64,000 nucleotides of DNA from Bin80 sp965203305 (lineage in GTDB: Bacteria; Bacteroidota; Rhodothermia; Rhodothermales; Bin80), in contig OZ241874.1 in assembly GCA_965203305.1 (NCBI GenBank), positions 1,488,001 through 1,552,000 on the forward strand, written 5' to 3'. Below the pieces are notes generated by a model. The model was not told where the DNA came from, did no database searches, and saw nothing but the letters and a program-made list of their open reading frames with translations. This document shows, in pieces, positions 55,867 to 64,000 of this stretch. Position 1 is the stretch's first letter. The number at the start of each line of letters is the position of its first letter. The position numbers were made by a program, and so were the translations under genes.

Positions 55867-57042
55867 ATGCCGGAAGTTGCCCCACATATTCAGTCAGTTC
55901 CCCCCAGCGGGATTCGCCGTTTCTTTGACATTGCGGCATCCATGGAGAATGTCATCTCGCTGGGCATCGGGGAGCCAGATTTTGTTACTCCAAGCGCAAT
56001 CATGGATGCTGCTGTCGCGTCGCTGGCAGCTGGGAAGACAGGTTACACCTCCAATGCCGGATTACCTGAATTGCGAGAAGCCATTGCAATACATCTGTAC
56101 AATCTGTATGGATACCAGGTCAATGCGGATCAGGTTTTGATCACAGTAGGTGCCAGTGAGGCGATGCAGCTCGCGATGCTGGCCCTCCTGGAGCCGGGAG
56201 ATGAGGTTTTAATTCCCGAACCGTGTTTTGTGTCCTATGGACCCGTCGCCCGGTTTGCTCATGGGAAGGTTGTATATGTTCCTACGAGTGCGGAAAACAA
56301 ATTTGAAGTCACCGCCGAAGATATCGCCAGCAGAATTACTCCTCGGACCCGAATGATTTTTATCGGATATCCGAATAATCCGACCGGAGCAGTTCTGAGT
56401 CGGGAAACTCTTCAGGAGATTGCCGCGATGGCAGAAGCGAGTGATCTTGTTCTGGTTTCGGACGAAATTTATGATCAGCTCATTTACGGGAATGCCAAAT
56501 GGAACGGGCATGTCAGTGCGTGGTCTGTTGATTCACTTCGCGAGCGCAGCATCATTTTGGGAGGCTTCTCCAAAGCCTATGCCATGACCGGATGGCGGCT
56601 TGGGTATGCGATTGCTCCTCCTGACATCTATGACGGACTTTACAAAGTTCATCAATACATGGTGATGAGTGCTCCGACTATTGCACAGTACGGGGCCTTG
56701 GCGGCTGTTCAGTGTTGCGCACCAGATGTAGAACGTATGCGGCAAGCCTATAATCGTCGAAGGCGGATGCTTGTAGATGGATTACGGGCTGCCGGACTTC
56801 CCACATTCGAGCCGGAGGGAGCTTTTTATTGTTTTCCTGATATCCGATCCACCGGGCTGAGTTCCGAGGAGTTTGCGGAGACCCTGATTCATGAGGAGTC
56901 TGTGGCGGTCGTACCGGGCGATGCGTTTGGTCCCAGTGGGGCGGGTTTCGTGCGATGTTCCTATGCCACAGCAGATGATCAGATCGCAGAAGCTGTCCGG
57001 CGCATAGATCAATTTGTGCAAAGATGCAAAGAATCCAGATAA
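55867..57042 (+). CDS. Class I/II PLP-dependent aminotransferase
   Basis: This 391-residue aminotransferase starts at the ATG right after the dehydrogenase stop. PLP-site features are YTSNAGLPELREAI, GASEAMQLAM, GYPNNPTGAVLS, VSDEIYDQLIY and Schiff-base K236 in GGFSKAYAMTGWRLGY. It matches the aspartate/aromatic aminotransferase fold type I (MalY/PatA/AspC-like group). Pairing with an ALDH7 dehydrogenase suggests a role in lysine or aminoadipate metabolism, but substrate specificity cannot be read. Confidence 0.9.
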   Translation: MPEVAPHIQSVPPSGIRRFFDIAASMENVISLGIGEPDFVTPSAIMDAAVASLAAGKTGYTSNAGLPELREAIAIHLYNLYGYQVNADQVLITVGASEAMQLAMLALLEPGDEVLIPEPCFVSYGPVARFAHGKVVYVPTSAENKFEVTAEDIASRITPRTRMIFIGYPNNPTGAVLSRETLQEIAAMAEASDLVLVSDEIYDQLIYGNAKWNGHVSAWSVDSLRERSIILGGFSKAYAMTGWRLGYAIAPPDIYDGLYKVHQYMVMSAPTIAQYGALAAVQCCAPDVERMRQAYNRRRRMLVDGLRAAGLPTFEPEGAFYCFPDIRSTGLSSEEFAETLIHEESVAVVPGDAFGPSGAGFVRCSYATADDQIAEAVRRIDQFVQRCKESR

Positions 57043-57455
57043 TCAGAATACTGATCGGGTTCGGAGTTGCTGTTGTACTCCATCTGTTACTTGGATGGGC
57101 ATGGACGATGGGTGGCGGTATCGTTGCGGGTTTGTATCGTGCTCACCGTGCTTGGATTGCAGGAGGGATCGCAGTTGGACTCGGATGGGCAGTATTTGTG
57201 CTCCATGCATTGGCTGTAGCTCCCGAACCGAGTTTGCGATTATTTAATATTATGGGGGCACTCTTTGGAAACATTCCAAGTGCATTCGTTCCGGTCGGTA
57301 CGGTTCTTGTCGGAATCCTTCTCGGAATGGCAGGAGGGGGGCTGGGCGGGAGTATTTTGACCTGCAGAGAGGCTATTCTCCGAGGAAAAAATCAGCAGGC
57401 AACATTTGCCACCGATCATTCTGACCTGTCTGCGAGTCCGGTTGCTTCCCCGTAA
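57024..57455 (+). CDS. Small multi-pass membrane protein, unknown function
   Basis: This 143-residue protein overlaps the aminotransferase end by 19 bp. Four hydrophobic segments are visible (about 7-35, 43-65, 74-90, 93-115), with Gly-rich helices (GTVLVGILLGMAGGGLGGS) and a polar tail. It is not recognised. The tight overlap and helix pattern support a real gene. Confidence 0.6.
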   Translation: MQRIQIIRILIGFGVAVVLHLLLGWAWTMGGGIVAGLYRAHRAWIAGGIAVGLGWAVFVLHALAVAPEPSLRLFNIMGALFGNIPSAFVPVGTVLVGILLGMAGGGLGGSILTCREAILRGKNQQATFATDHSDLSASPVASP

Positions 57456-57628
57456 TGCGCGGCTAGGCCCCAAACCTTTTCTCCGAAAAAAAAGATATGA
57501 AAAAAAAATGCAAGGAGATTCATCATACCTGTGGTTTCGTGTGTATACCTATCATTACTGCCGTCCATAGACGGATCACACACAATTTTCACCAAACAAC
57601 AAATAAACCTATGAACTATCTGAAAAAT

Positions 57629-57640
57629 GGGGGGGGGGGG
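57629..57640 (+). repeat. Poly-G tract (G12)
   Basis: Twelve consecutive G residues follow an A5 run in the 297-bp gap between the small membrane protein and IS110. Two A8-9 runs lie at 57485-57510. No gene spans the tract. Such tracts are slippage-prone. The rest of 57456-57752 shows nothing certain and includes the undetermined IS110 right end. Confidence 0.85.
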
Positions 57641-57752
57641 ACTCTTCACCATTTATAGAAGGCAAAAATCGGACAATATAGGAGAGGTTGGCAGTCATAG
57701 GTTCTGATCTTTCGGCGTGTGGTTCTGTGTGTATTTTGGGGAAGATTTCTGG

Positions 57753-59075
57753 CTATGCCTGTGCATTTCTGCTTATTCTTTCGGGATCAAACAGGGTTCC
57801 ATTTCGGAGCATGGCACATGCGACTCCGAGGAGGCGATCTCCCACGGTTCGCAGCGCGCGTCCATGGGAGTGTCCTCGTGCCCGCAGGGCCCTGTACTTG
57901 GCTTTGGAGATGGGGTCATGCTGCATGGCCACCATGGCCCAGTGGTAGATTGCATTATTGAGGCGTTTGTGCATTGCCAGTCGTCGGACGACGGTCCGGG
58001 CTTTTCCAGATCGTTTGGTAACGGGAGCCACCCCGCACAGACATCGCAAGGCCCTATAGTCCTGTTTGCTGATCAGTTCGCCGGCTTCCGAGAGCAGGGT
58101 TGCCAGGACCGTAGTTCCAATCCCGGGCATGGATCGGAGAATCGCAATGATGCTGTGTCGGTATTCGGACTCTGTGGCTGTTTCTTCGCTTCTGGATTCA
58201 TCTGTGCTGGTCTCCCCTGCCACGGGGCATTCCTCTTCCGGGGCGGGCTGTGTGGCGGCATCCATCTCATCCAGGAGAGCTTCTGTTTCACGCTTTGCCT
58301 CGCGAAGCTGTTCGTTCACCACATGCAGCAGCGCACACAGGCGCCGGATATTCCGGACGGACGCATCCAGAACACCGGGAGCGACATAGACGGACGGGCT
58401 TCGTAAAATCTGCAGGACCTGCTCCGGAGTCAGTCGACGGATGCGGTGCTTTTTCATCAATGTGGCGACTGTTTTGAGCCGTACCCGCTTCGCCCGCTCT
58501 GGGGTGGGGATGAGTTTCCAGAGTTCCAGCAGCCACAGGGTGTAGAGCATTCCGCCCAGTTCCAGGAATTGGGGGAAGTACTCATGGAGTCGCTGTCGGA
58601 TCTGATTGGTGAGTTTGGTTCTCTGCTCGGTCAGATCCTCTGTCATGCGGGAGCATTCGCGCAGAGCAACCTGCTTGGCAGGCAGCGGGGAGAGCATTCG
58701 GAAGCAGTGCGGGTCGGTTCGGATGGCACTGGCGAGGACGCGTGCGTCCCGGCGGTCATCCTTGGCTCCTGCGGGGGAGAACCGGTCCCGAAAGCGATCC
58801 GACTGCTTGGGATTGATGGCGCCGACCTGGAAGCCCCGATTCAGCAGCGTGTCCACCACGGCACCGTGCGGACGCTCAATAGCAACAGCAATCTGGGCCG
58901 AGATACAGCTGACGCAAGCAAGAAGCCAAGTGATCATGTCACGCAACCCTTCCCCGGAGTGGGCAAAGGCTTTCTCTCCAAGAACAGTGCCCTCGGAGTC
59001 AAGAACGCAGACCTGATGGGAGGAATCCCCCCAGTCAATGCCGGCAAAGGCAGTGCGGTTTACTTCAGGATTCAT
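57753..59075 (-). CDS. IS110-family recombinase/transposase
   Basis: This 440-residue protein has the N-terminal DEDD RuvC-like domain: D14 in GIDWGDSSHQ, E67 in VAIERPHG, and AKDDRRDARVLA. The C-terminal Tnp20 domain has SMPGIGTTVLATLLSEAGEL, CGVAPVTKRSGKA and the catalytic Ser region. A long coiled section in the middle includes an extra Glu/Thr-rich insert (EEECPVAGETSTDESRSEE). IS110 elements lack terminal inverted repeats and are guided by a bridge RNA. The frame is intact. The C-terminal RNGTLFDPE is typical. Confidence 0.92.
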   Translation of the reverse strand: MNPEVNRTAFAGIDWGDSSHQVCVLDSEGTVLGEKAFAHSGEGLRDMITWLLACVSCISAQIAVAIERPHGAVVDTLLNRGFQVGAINPKQSDRFRDRFSPAGAKDDRRDARVLASAIRTDPHCFRMLSPLPAKQVALRECSRMTEDLTEQRTKLTNQIRQRLHEYFPQFLELGGMLYTLWLLELWKLIPTPERAKRVRLKTVATLMKKHRIRRLTPEQVLQILRSPSVYVAPGVLDASVRNIRRLCALLHVVNEQLREAKRETEALLDEMDAATQPAPEEECPVAGETSTDESRSEETATESEYRHSIIAILRSMPGIGTTVLATLLSEAGELISKQDYRALRCLCGVAPVTKRSGKARTVVRRLAMHKRLNNAIYHWAMVAMQHDPISKAKYRALRARGHSHGRALRTVGDRLLGVACAMLRNGTLFDPERISRNAQA

Positions 59076-59116
59076 CGTATATTTGTTCTGAAGGTGAAAA
59101 GGAATGCGGATCAGCG

Positions 59117-59265
59117 GTGACCGTCATCTGCCCCTATATGGGTGCTCAAGTGGCACATACTCTTCACAGGATGTCGGTCACAGCAACTCCCCGGGGTACA
59201 TCTCCCCCCCGGGCATTCAAGATGCTGGGGGCTACTAGTTACTCCCGGGGAGTTCATCCGCTGTG
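59117..59265 (-). ncRNA. Candidate IS110 bridge RNA
   Basis: Upstream of the recombinase, on its coding strand, two strong hairpins are visible. In the first, 59179-59184 plus 59185-59195 pair with 59260-59265 plus 59244-59254 (6 bp + 11 bp, all perfect, one 5-base bulge), enclosing a loop with a smaller GCAT/ATGC stem. In the second, 59117-59123 plus 59125-59128 pair with 59175-59181 plus 59170-59173 (7 + 4 bp), enclosing a loop with an ATG-GTGC/GCAC-CAT stem. Two stem-loops with internal loops next to an IS110 recombinase fit the known bridge-RNA plan. The outer arms share three bases (59179-59181), so pairing limits may differ. Confidence 0.45.
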
Positions 59266-59397
59266 AGAAAGTGAAACGTACGGAAGTTCTGGATACCGAT
59301 CCAACCGTCCCTTCCAACGCCAACAAAACAGCAGCATTCGCCGGACTCTCCTGCCCCCTGCATCCACACCTGGAAACTACCCCATTTAATAGTTCAT

Positions 59398-60252
59398 AAA
59401 AGATATAGGGGGGCAGGATTTGTCCTTCTATGTCTTCTCTTCACAGCTTCCAGTGCATTCGCACAGAAGACGCTTCTAATAGACCCGGTCAATGGCAGGA
59501 CGGACGGGAACTGCAGTGACATAAATCCTGCGAATGACAATGGCCCGTGCACGCTGGATCGGGCCTTTGCCTTGTCCGGCAATGCCAATCGGGATGTATT
59601 CCTGATCCGGGTTCGTCGGGCAGGGGGGAGCGTTACGCTGGCCGCTCCCACGGTTGCTCTGGACAAGCGATTCAGATTCGGGACTTATGTGCAGGGAAGT
59701 GCTACTCCCGTCAAGGGGACGATCCAGTTCACGGGCACCTTTACGATTGCCACAGCGGGTGAATTTCGACTGGATCCGAACGCAAGCGTACAGTTTGCGG
59801 ATGTCACCGTGAGTGCGGGGAGCAGGACTCGCCCGTTTTTCTGGATTGCGGACAAGTCAGAGGAACGGATTGCAATCACCGGTACCTTGACCATTCCCAA
59901 GGGAGAGAGCGTTCGGCTTCCTGCCCTGGTGGTCTCCAGAAGTTTTACCGTGAAAGGAGGGACCAAGGCAGGAAAGGTGAGCGAGCTGAGAGTGGGAGGT
60001 GATTTCTCCGCAGGGGATGCTGAAAACGATAGCCCCTTAACGGTCCAGAGCGGAGCTACCCTCCGAATTGACGGGGTGAATGTTGTGGCTCATTTCTGGA
60101 AGGAACTCCTTGTGGATGGTACGATTGAAGATGTGACCAAAGGGACCAAGCACCCCCTCTGGATTGCTTTCCTGAATAGAGGAGGGGGGGGAGGACGACC
60201 GGTCAATTGGTCCTATTTTCGTTGGCAGCACCTTCTATCTGCCTCTTTTTGA
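59398..60252 (+). CDS. N-terminal part of giant secreted surface protein (start lost, frameshifted)
   Basis: The frame contains a clear signal peptide (RYRGAGFVLLCLLFTASSAFA, then QKTLLIDPVNG) beginning near 59398. No ATG, GTG or TTG exists upstream in frame before a stop at 59272. One extra G at 59397-59398 would create ATG-AAA-AGA (MKRYRG...), so the start codon appears to have lost a base. The body has beta-rich repeats (TLAAPTVALDK, GTIQFTGTFTI, GEFRLDPNASVQF). After the G8 run at 60184-60191 this frame loses its sense and stops at 60252, while the protein sequence continues in the next frame. Confidence 0.6.
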   Translation, partial: KRYRGAGFVLLCLLFTASSAFAQKTLLIDPVNGRTDGNCSDINPANDNGPCTLDRAFALSGNANRDVFLIRVRRAGGSVTLAAPTVALDKRFRFGTYVQGSATPVKGTIQFTGTFTIATAGEFRLDPNASVQFADVTVSAGSRTRPFFWIADKSEERIAITGTLTIPKGESVRLPALVVSRSFTVKGGTKAGKVSELRVGGDFSAGDAENDSPLTVQSGATLRIDGVNVVAHFWKELLVDGTIEDVTKGTKHPLWIAFLNRGGGGGRPVNWSYFRWQHLLSASF

Positions 60253-63200
60253 AGGCTTTGACCATAAGGACTGCTTTCGCATTCGGGGCAAGGGGACGAT
60301 CCCTGCTGGAATTTTCGCGATTGCCATGGGGAATCTTTGTGTGGAACTGAAGCGGGTGGGGCCGGTCACGGTGTCAGGAAGCCTTAAAAACAATAGTGAT
60401 GATTCCCAACGCAAGCTTTCGACGGATCTGATTTTCCCGGAGGATGTCGTGGTGGACGGGGATGTCGTGCAGTGGAACGATTCCCGGATTGTGTTTGCGA
60501 AGGCGGCCACGATCCGGGGGGATGTGGTGTTGCGGGACGGGGGGACTCCCTACACGAACACGGCTGACTATGGAGAGGCGAATACGGATGCTGATGCTGG
60601 AGTTCGCGTTGGGTGGGAAGTGAATTCCAACAAGTTTACCTGTGAATACTCCTTCGAAGTACGAAGGGATGCGAATGAGGAGGGAGGATTCGGCACCTAT
60701 CATATTCCGGGGGTCCACTTCGCAGGTGAGGCAATGATCACAGGAGATCTGAACGTATACTCCAATACGCTCACCGAAATAACCACTGGGGCCAAGGCGA
60801 AAAAAACGCAGTGTGCCCCTCGCGTGCTGTTTATGGCTCCGCTTGTGGAGGATAATGCCAAAGCGGACATTCATCTGGTGTCGTCGGTTGGCGGGAACCT
60901 GGTGATAGAGGATACGGTGAGTTTTGGAGGCAAGGGGCGGGTGTACCTGGATTCGGATGCAAAGACGGTCAGTGGTGCTACTCGCCGAACAGCGCACAGT
61001 CTGCGGGTAGGTCTGGATCTTGCTGCAGGGGGACAGGCTCTCGGGATGGCGTATCCGGCCACATCCAATGCGGACGGGATGTGCACGTCGAAGGACACCC
61101 GGCTTCCGTTCGGGAATCGTCTGGTGCTGACGGATGCCGGAAAGAGCGTGATCATTGGGGATAAGACAAACGGTCTCACGCTGGGGACCTTGGTGACGCT
61201 CGGGGATCTGCGGGTAGAACCGGGCAAAGGTCTGCTCACCGTCAAGACCCTGCATGTGGGGCCGGATGCGGAACTGACGGCGAACAAGGATGTGACGGTA
61301 ACCGAGTCCCTGATTCTTCAGGGGGAACTCAGCGGGGAGCTGAACGCAGCCTCCACGATCAAGAGGCTGACCTACGGCAGCCGGAACACCGACCCGGTGC
61401 AGAAGGCTGCGCTGGTCCCGATGCTGGATGCGCTTGCCGTCCATGTGGGGGATCGGGGCATCTTGCGTCTGGAGGAGGTGATCCAGACGAAGAATCTGGG
61501 ACTGTGCAGCGGCACGCTGTCGCTGGTGGATGCCGAGAGCACGACGGATTCGACCCTGCATGTGACGGAGCAGATCACGGTACAGAGCGGGATGCTGCGG
61601 AAAGATGTCAATGACCCGGGGAGCCTCTCCACGGACAAGGCGAAGACGGACAAGGTAGCGGATCGCTACCTTCTGACCTATATCACGCCGGGTGCGCGCG
61701 AAGTGAAAGAGGGAGACTTAGAATGGTTTGCTCCGCGGGATGTGACCGTGAATCATGCGAAGGCAGAGATCATGGCACCGGGCGACCGTTCGCTACCTGG
61801 AAAGCTGACGGTCACCAAGGGGAAGCTTACGGTAGATGGAATGCTGACGGTGGGGACCTCTTCCCTGCATCGCACGAGTGCCACGGAGGTAGGGAGGTAC
61901 AGCGTGGAGGTGGCAGCAGGGGAACTGCATACAAAGGGGCAGGACATGATGGTGCAAGGGAAAGTGACCGTGAATGGGAAGAGCAAACTGATGACCGGGG
62001 GTGGCGACCTGCATGTGCTGGGACGGGTGAACAGTGGAGCGTATGCCCACAATACCGCCCAGGTGAGTATTGCGAAGGAGGCGATGGTGGACCTGGGAGA
62101 CGGCACGCTGATGCTGGGGCCGGAAGACACGAAGAAGCGGAATAATGTGCGGGACGTGGACGGATACAACAAGGGGACAGACGGGAACGGGGCCAATTCC
62201 CGGCCAGATGTGAAGCTGACGCTGGCGGGGAGTCTGAAGGCAGGCATGATCAACATTCCGAAGGGGAGCAAGGAAACGGTGCTGGACGCGAGTGCGGACA
62301 GCAGGATGCTGGGGGTCATCGTGTTTGACGGGACGAGAACCCCGAAACTGAGTGGCACGACCGAGAACGACGATGGACTGCTACGAATCCTGAGTGCCAG
62401 TGCGGACAGGAAGATGCTGACGATAGACAGTCTGTCGGCCATGCAGGGGGCGGTGGAAACGCTCAACAAGAAGGTGGTGATCACGGATGCGGTGTCCCTG
62501 CGTTCGGCCACGATCTGGCCACACACGGAAATAACGGAGTTCATGGGGGACCTCATGATCAGCGGGACCGGCGGGCTGAACACGGAACACAATGACGATG
62601 ATGACCAGCGGAGTGTGAAGATCCACGGGGACTTCACACAGAGCAAAGGGACGATCAGTGGAGACCTGGCGGGGGTGAAGCTGCATCCCATGACGACGAA
62701 GACGGTGATGGGGGACCTGATGGTGGCGGCGGATGCGTCCCGCTATATTGGGAAAACGGCATCGGGCAAGATGCCGAGTCTGGTGGTGCATGGGGGCTTC
62801 CACTTTGCGAAGAAGGGGGAGCTGGATGTGCAGGTGGAGTTCACAGGCGAGGAGGGGCAGGAGGTGCTGACCGGGGACACGACGGCGTTGCACAGTGTCA
62901 CGGTGAACAACGCCAAGGGACTGCTGCTGAAAAGCGATGTCAAGCAGCAGAGGATGGCGAAGCTGACGCTCCGGCAGGGGAAGATTCACAGCATGCCAAG
63001 GGACAGCATGTTTATGTGGACGGTGCAGAATGTGCAGGTGGAGCAGGAACTCCGTGGCCGGAGTTCGGCACAGGAAGGGAGCAAGTGCGGGGCAGACAAT
63101 GACGAGGAGTGCAAGGCCACGATCCTGCGCGGCTCTCGCCAGTCGTATGTTGGGGGGCCGGTCGCTCGTCATTTGTTACAGGGAACGGCAGGAGACGGCT

Positions 63201-64000
63201 TCAAGAGCGGAGGGTATCTGTTCCCGGTGGGAATGGAAGAGGGAGACATGTCGTACTATCGTCCCTTGATTCTGCAGCTGCCCTCCGATCTGAATGACAC
63301 GACCGCCGTGACCGTATCTCCGATCATGCTCCCAGAGGGAACCATGCCAGAATGGGAGGACCTCACGGTTCCGACGGCGGGAGGCAGTCTGACCCTGGAT
63401 GTGTATGCCGATCTGTTCTGGAAGGTGGATCTGGGGGCGGAGTCATTGCCCACGAATACGAACATCCGGCTGGCGGCGGCAGGACTGCGGAATGTGGCAG
63501 ATGCCAGTGGACTCCGGATCGTGCAGTGGGATTGTGAGTGGGAAGAGAAGGCACAGCTGGCGGGACGGGTTCCTGCCCAGGCAGATGCAGAATCGTTTGC
63601 CGTGAATGGCTATCTGAACGGAGTGGTGCACCTGACGCAGGAAGGGATTGGCTTGGGGAGCTGTGCGATCTTCGGGGTTGCGGCGAACGGGATTGAGAAT
63701 CCGATTGACCAGGCCGATCTGAGCGGGGGACGGGCGAATCTGCAGTTCATCCACAACCTGCCGCTGGCAAGCCCGATAGACCTGCATCTGGGGGACATCC
63801 GAATTGGTAGTGGAATGCAGTTCCGCAGTGCCACGGGCTATCGTCCGGTGGGAGCAGGCAGTCATGTGCTGAAGATCCAGGCGGCAGGAGTGCCAGCAGA
63901 GCAGGCAATCACGAGCACGCTGTCCCTGAATCCGAACACGAATACGGTGGTGATTGCCCACGGGAGTCTGGCAGAACCGAAGCTGAAGATGCTGGACATG
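60182..64000 (+). CDS. Main part of giant beta-repeat surface protein (3' partial)
   Basis: The frame from 60182 stays open to the window end (over 1270 codons), so the gene is partial. It continues the sequence begun at 59398 after a single-base shift in the G8 run. Alternatively translation could restart at ATG 60326. The sequence is a long series of short beta-strand units (GDLRVEPGKGLLTVKTLHVG, KLTVTKGKLTVDGMLTVG, MGDLMVAADASR), like beta-helix adhesins or autotransporter passengers of Bacteroidota. No catalytic motif is seen. A late non-repeat region (about 63200 on; YLFPVGMEEGDMSYYRPL) may begin a C-terminal sorting section outside the window. Confidence 0.7.

Larger units (their letters stand above)
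57753..59270 (-). mobile_element. IS110-family element (minimum extent)
   Basis: The recombinase gene plus the structured upstream non-coding region. IS110 ends cannot be placed by eye because they lack inverted repeats. The downstream end lies between 57641 and 57752, and the upstream end lies somewhere after 59265, probably before the signal peptide of the surface protein near 59400. Confidence 0.7.

Noticed and set aside
57717..59120. Several open plus-strand frames across IS110
   Set aside because: They are shadows of the minus-strand recombinase, whose motifs are clear.
60374..62691. Long minus-strand open frames (including 395 and 312 codons) across the giant surface protein
   Set aside because: The plus-strand frame is open throughout with coherent beta-repeat sequence; the minus frames are compositional shadows.
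1..64000. tRNA, rRNA or CRISPR loci
   Set aside because: No T-arm/CCA pattern, ribosomal RNA stretch or regularly spaced short repeats were seen on either strand by eye.

Overview
The window is a bacterial chromosome segment at roughly balanced base composition. Gene content points to a Bacteroidota/Rhodothermota-type organism, most like a Rhodothermales relative. This is inferred from an 1158-residue SecA with a C-terminal SEC-C zinc motif, a DUF5916 outer-membrane-type protein, a Tat-exported Gfo/Idh oxidoreductase, a MeaB-linked methylmalonyl-CoA mutase, and a ribosomal protein S1 carrying very long acidic tails. No rRNA, tRNA or CRISPR array was seen.

Layout. (1) 1-6475 is a membrane signalling cluster: two proteins ending in the same TM-KRRRD-FHA module (one of them a secreted zinc metalloprotease), a membrane-anchored VWA protein, and a convergent Ser/Thr kinase fused to a WD40 propeller with a C-terminal membrane anchor. 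(2) 6793-13835 holds housekeeping and transport genes: NrnA, PepA, PdxA, an AGCS amino-acid/cation symporter with a large insert, and NhaC. (3) 13836-18984 is an accessory island: an MT-A70 methyltransferase remnant, a 292-bp element with perfect terminal inverted repeats, a large N6-adenine DNA methyltransferase followed by a PD-(D/E)XK nuclease-like gene, and a ~97-bp MITE. (4) 18985-29214 holds secA, recN, two phosphohexomutases, a peptide deformylase carrying a perfect twin-arginine signal, and a DsbA-like thiol oxidoreductase. (5) 29478-34499 is a three-gene minus-strand cassette: a signal-peptide/LRR/TM protein ending in a GrpE-like domain, a short Hsp70, and a TerB plus J-like protein. 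Together they look like a membrane-tethered Hsp70 machine with an external LRR sensor, the most interesting candidate here. (6) 34851-39496 holds an SDR, a DUF5916 protein and a Gfo/Idh oxidoreductase.

(7) 39497-45596 is a decayed island: IS relics, MITEs, and a single-chain restriction-modification pseudogene with several frameshifts, split by an intact IS1634-type element. That element is flanked by a perfect 21-bp target duplication, and removing it restores the reading frame. (8) 45597-57455 holds meaB and the two methylmalonyl-CoA mutase subunits, a TrmH-type methyltransferase, cmk-rpsA, an ALDH7-type dehydrogenase, an aminotransferase and a small membrane protein. (9) 57456-64000 holds a G12 tract, an IS110 element with a strongly structured region upstream of its recombinase (candidate bridge RNA), and a giant secreted beta-repeat protein that has lost its start codon, is frameshifted at a G8 run and runs off the window.

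The frameshifts are confined to the restriction-modification relic, the IS remnants and the giant surface protein. Long essential genes (secA, rpsA, the mutase) are intact, so the breaks look biological rather than general sequence error.
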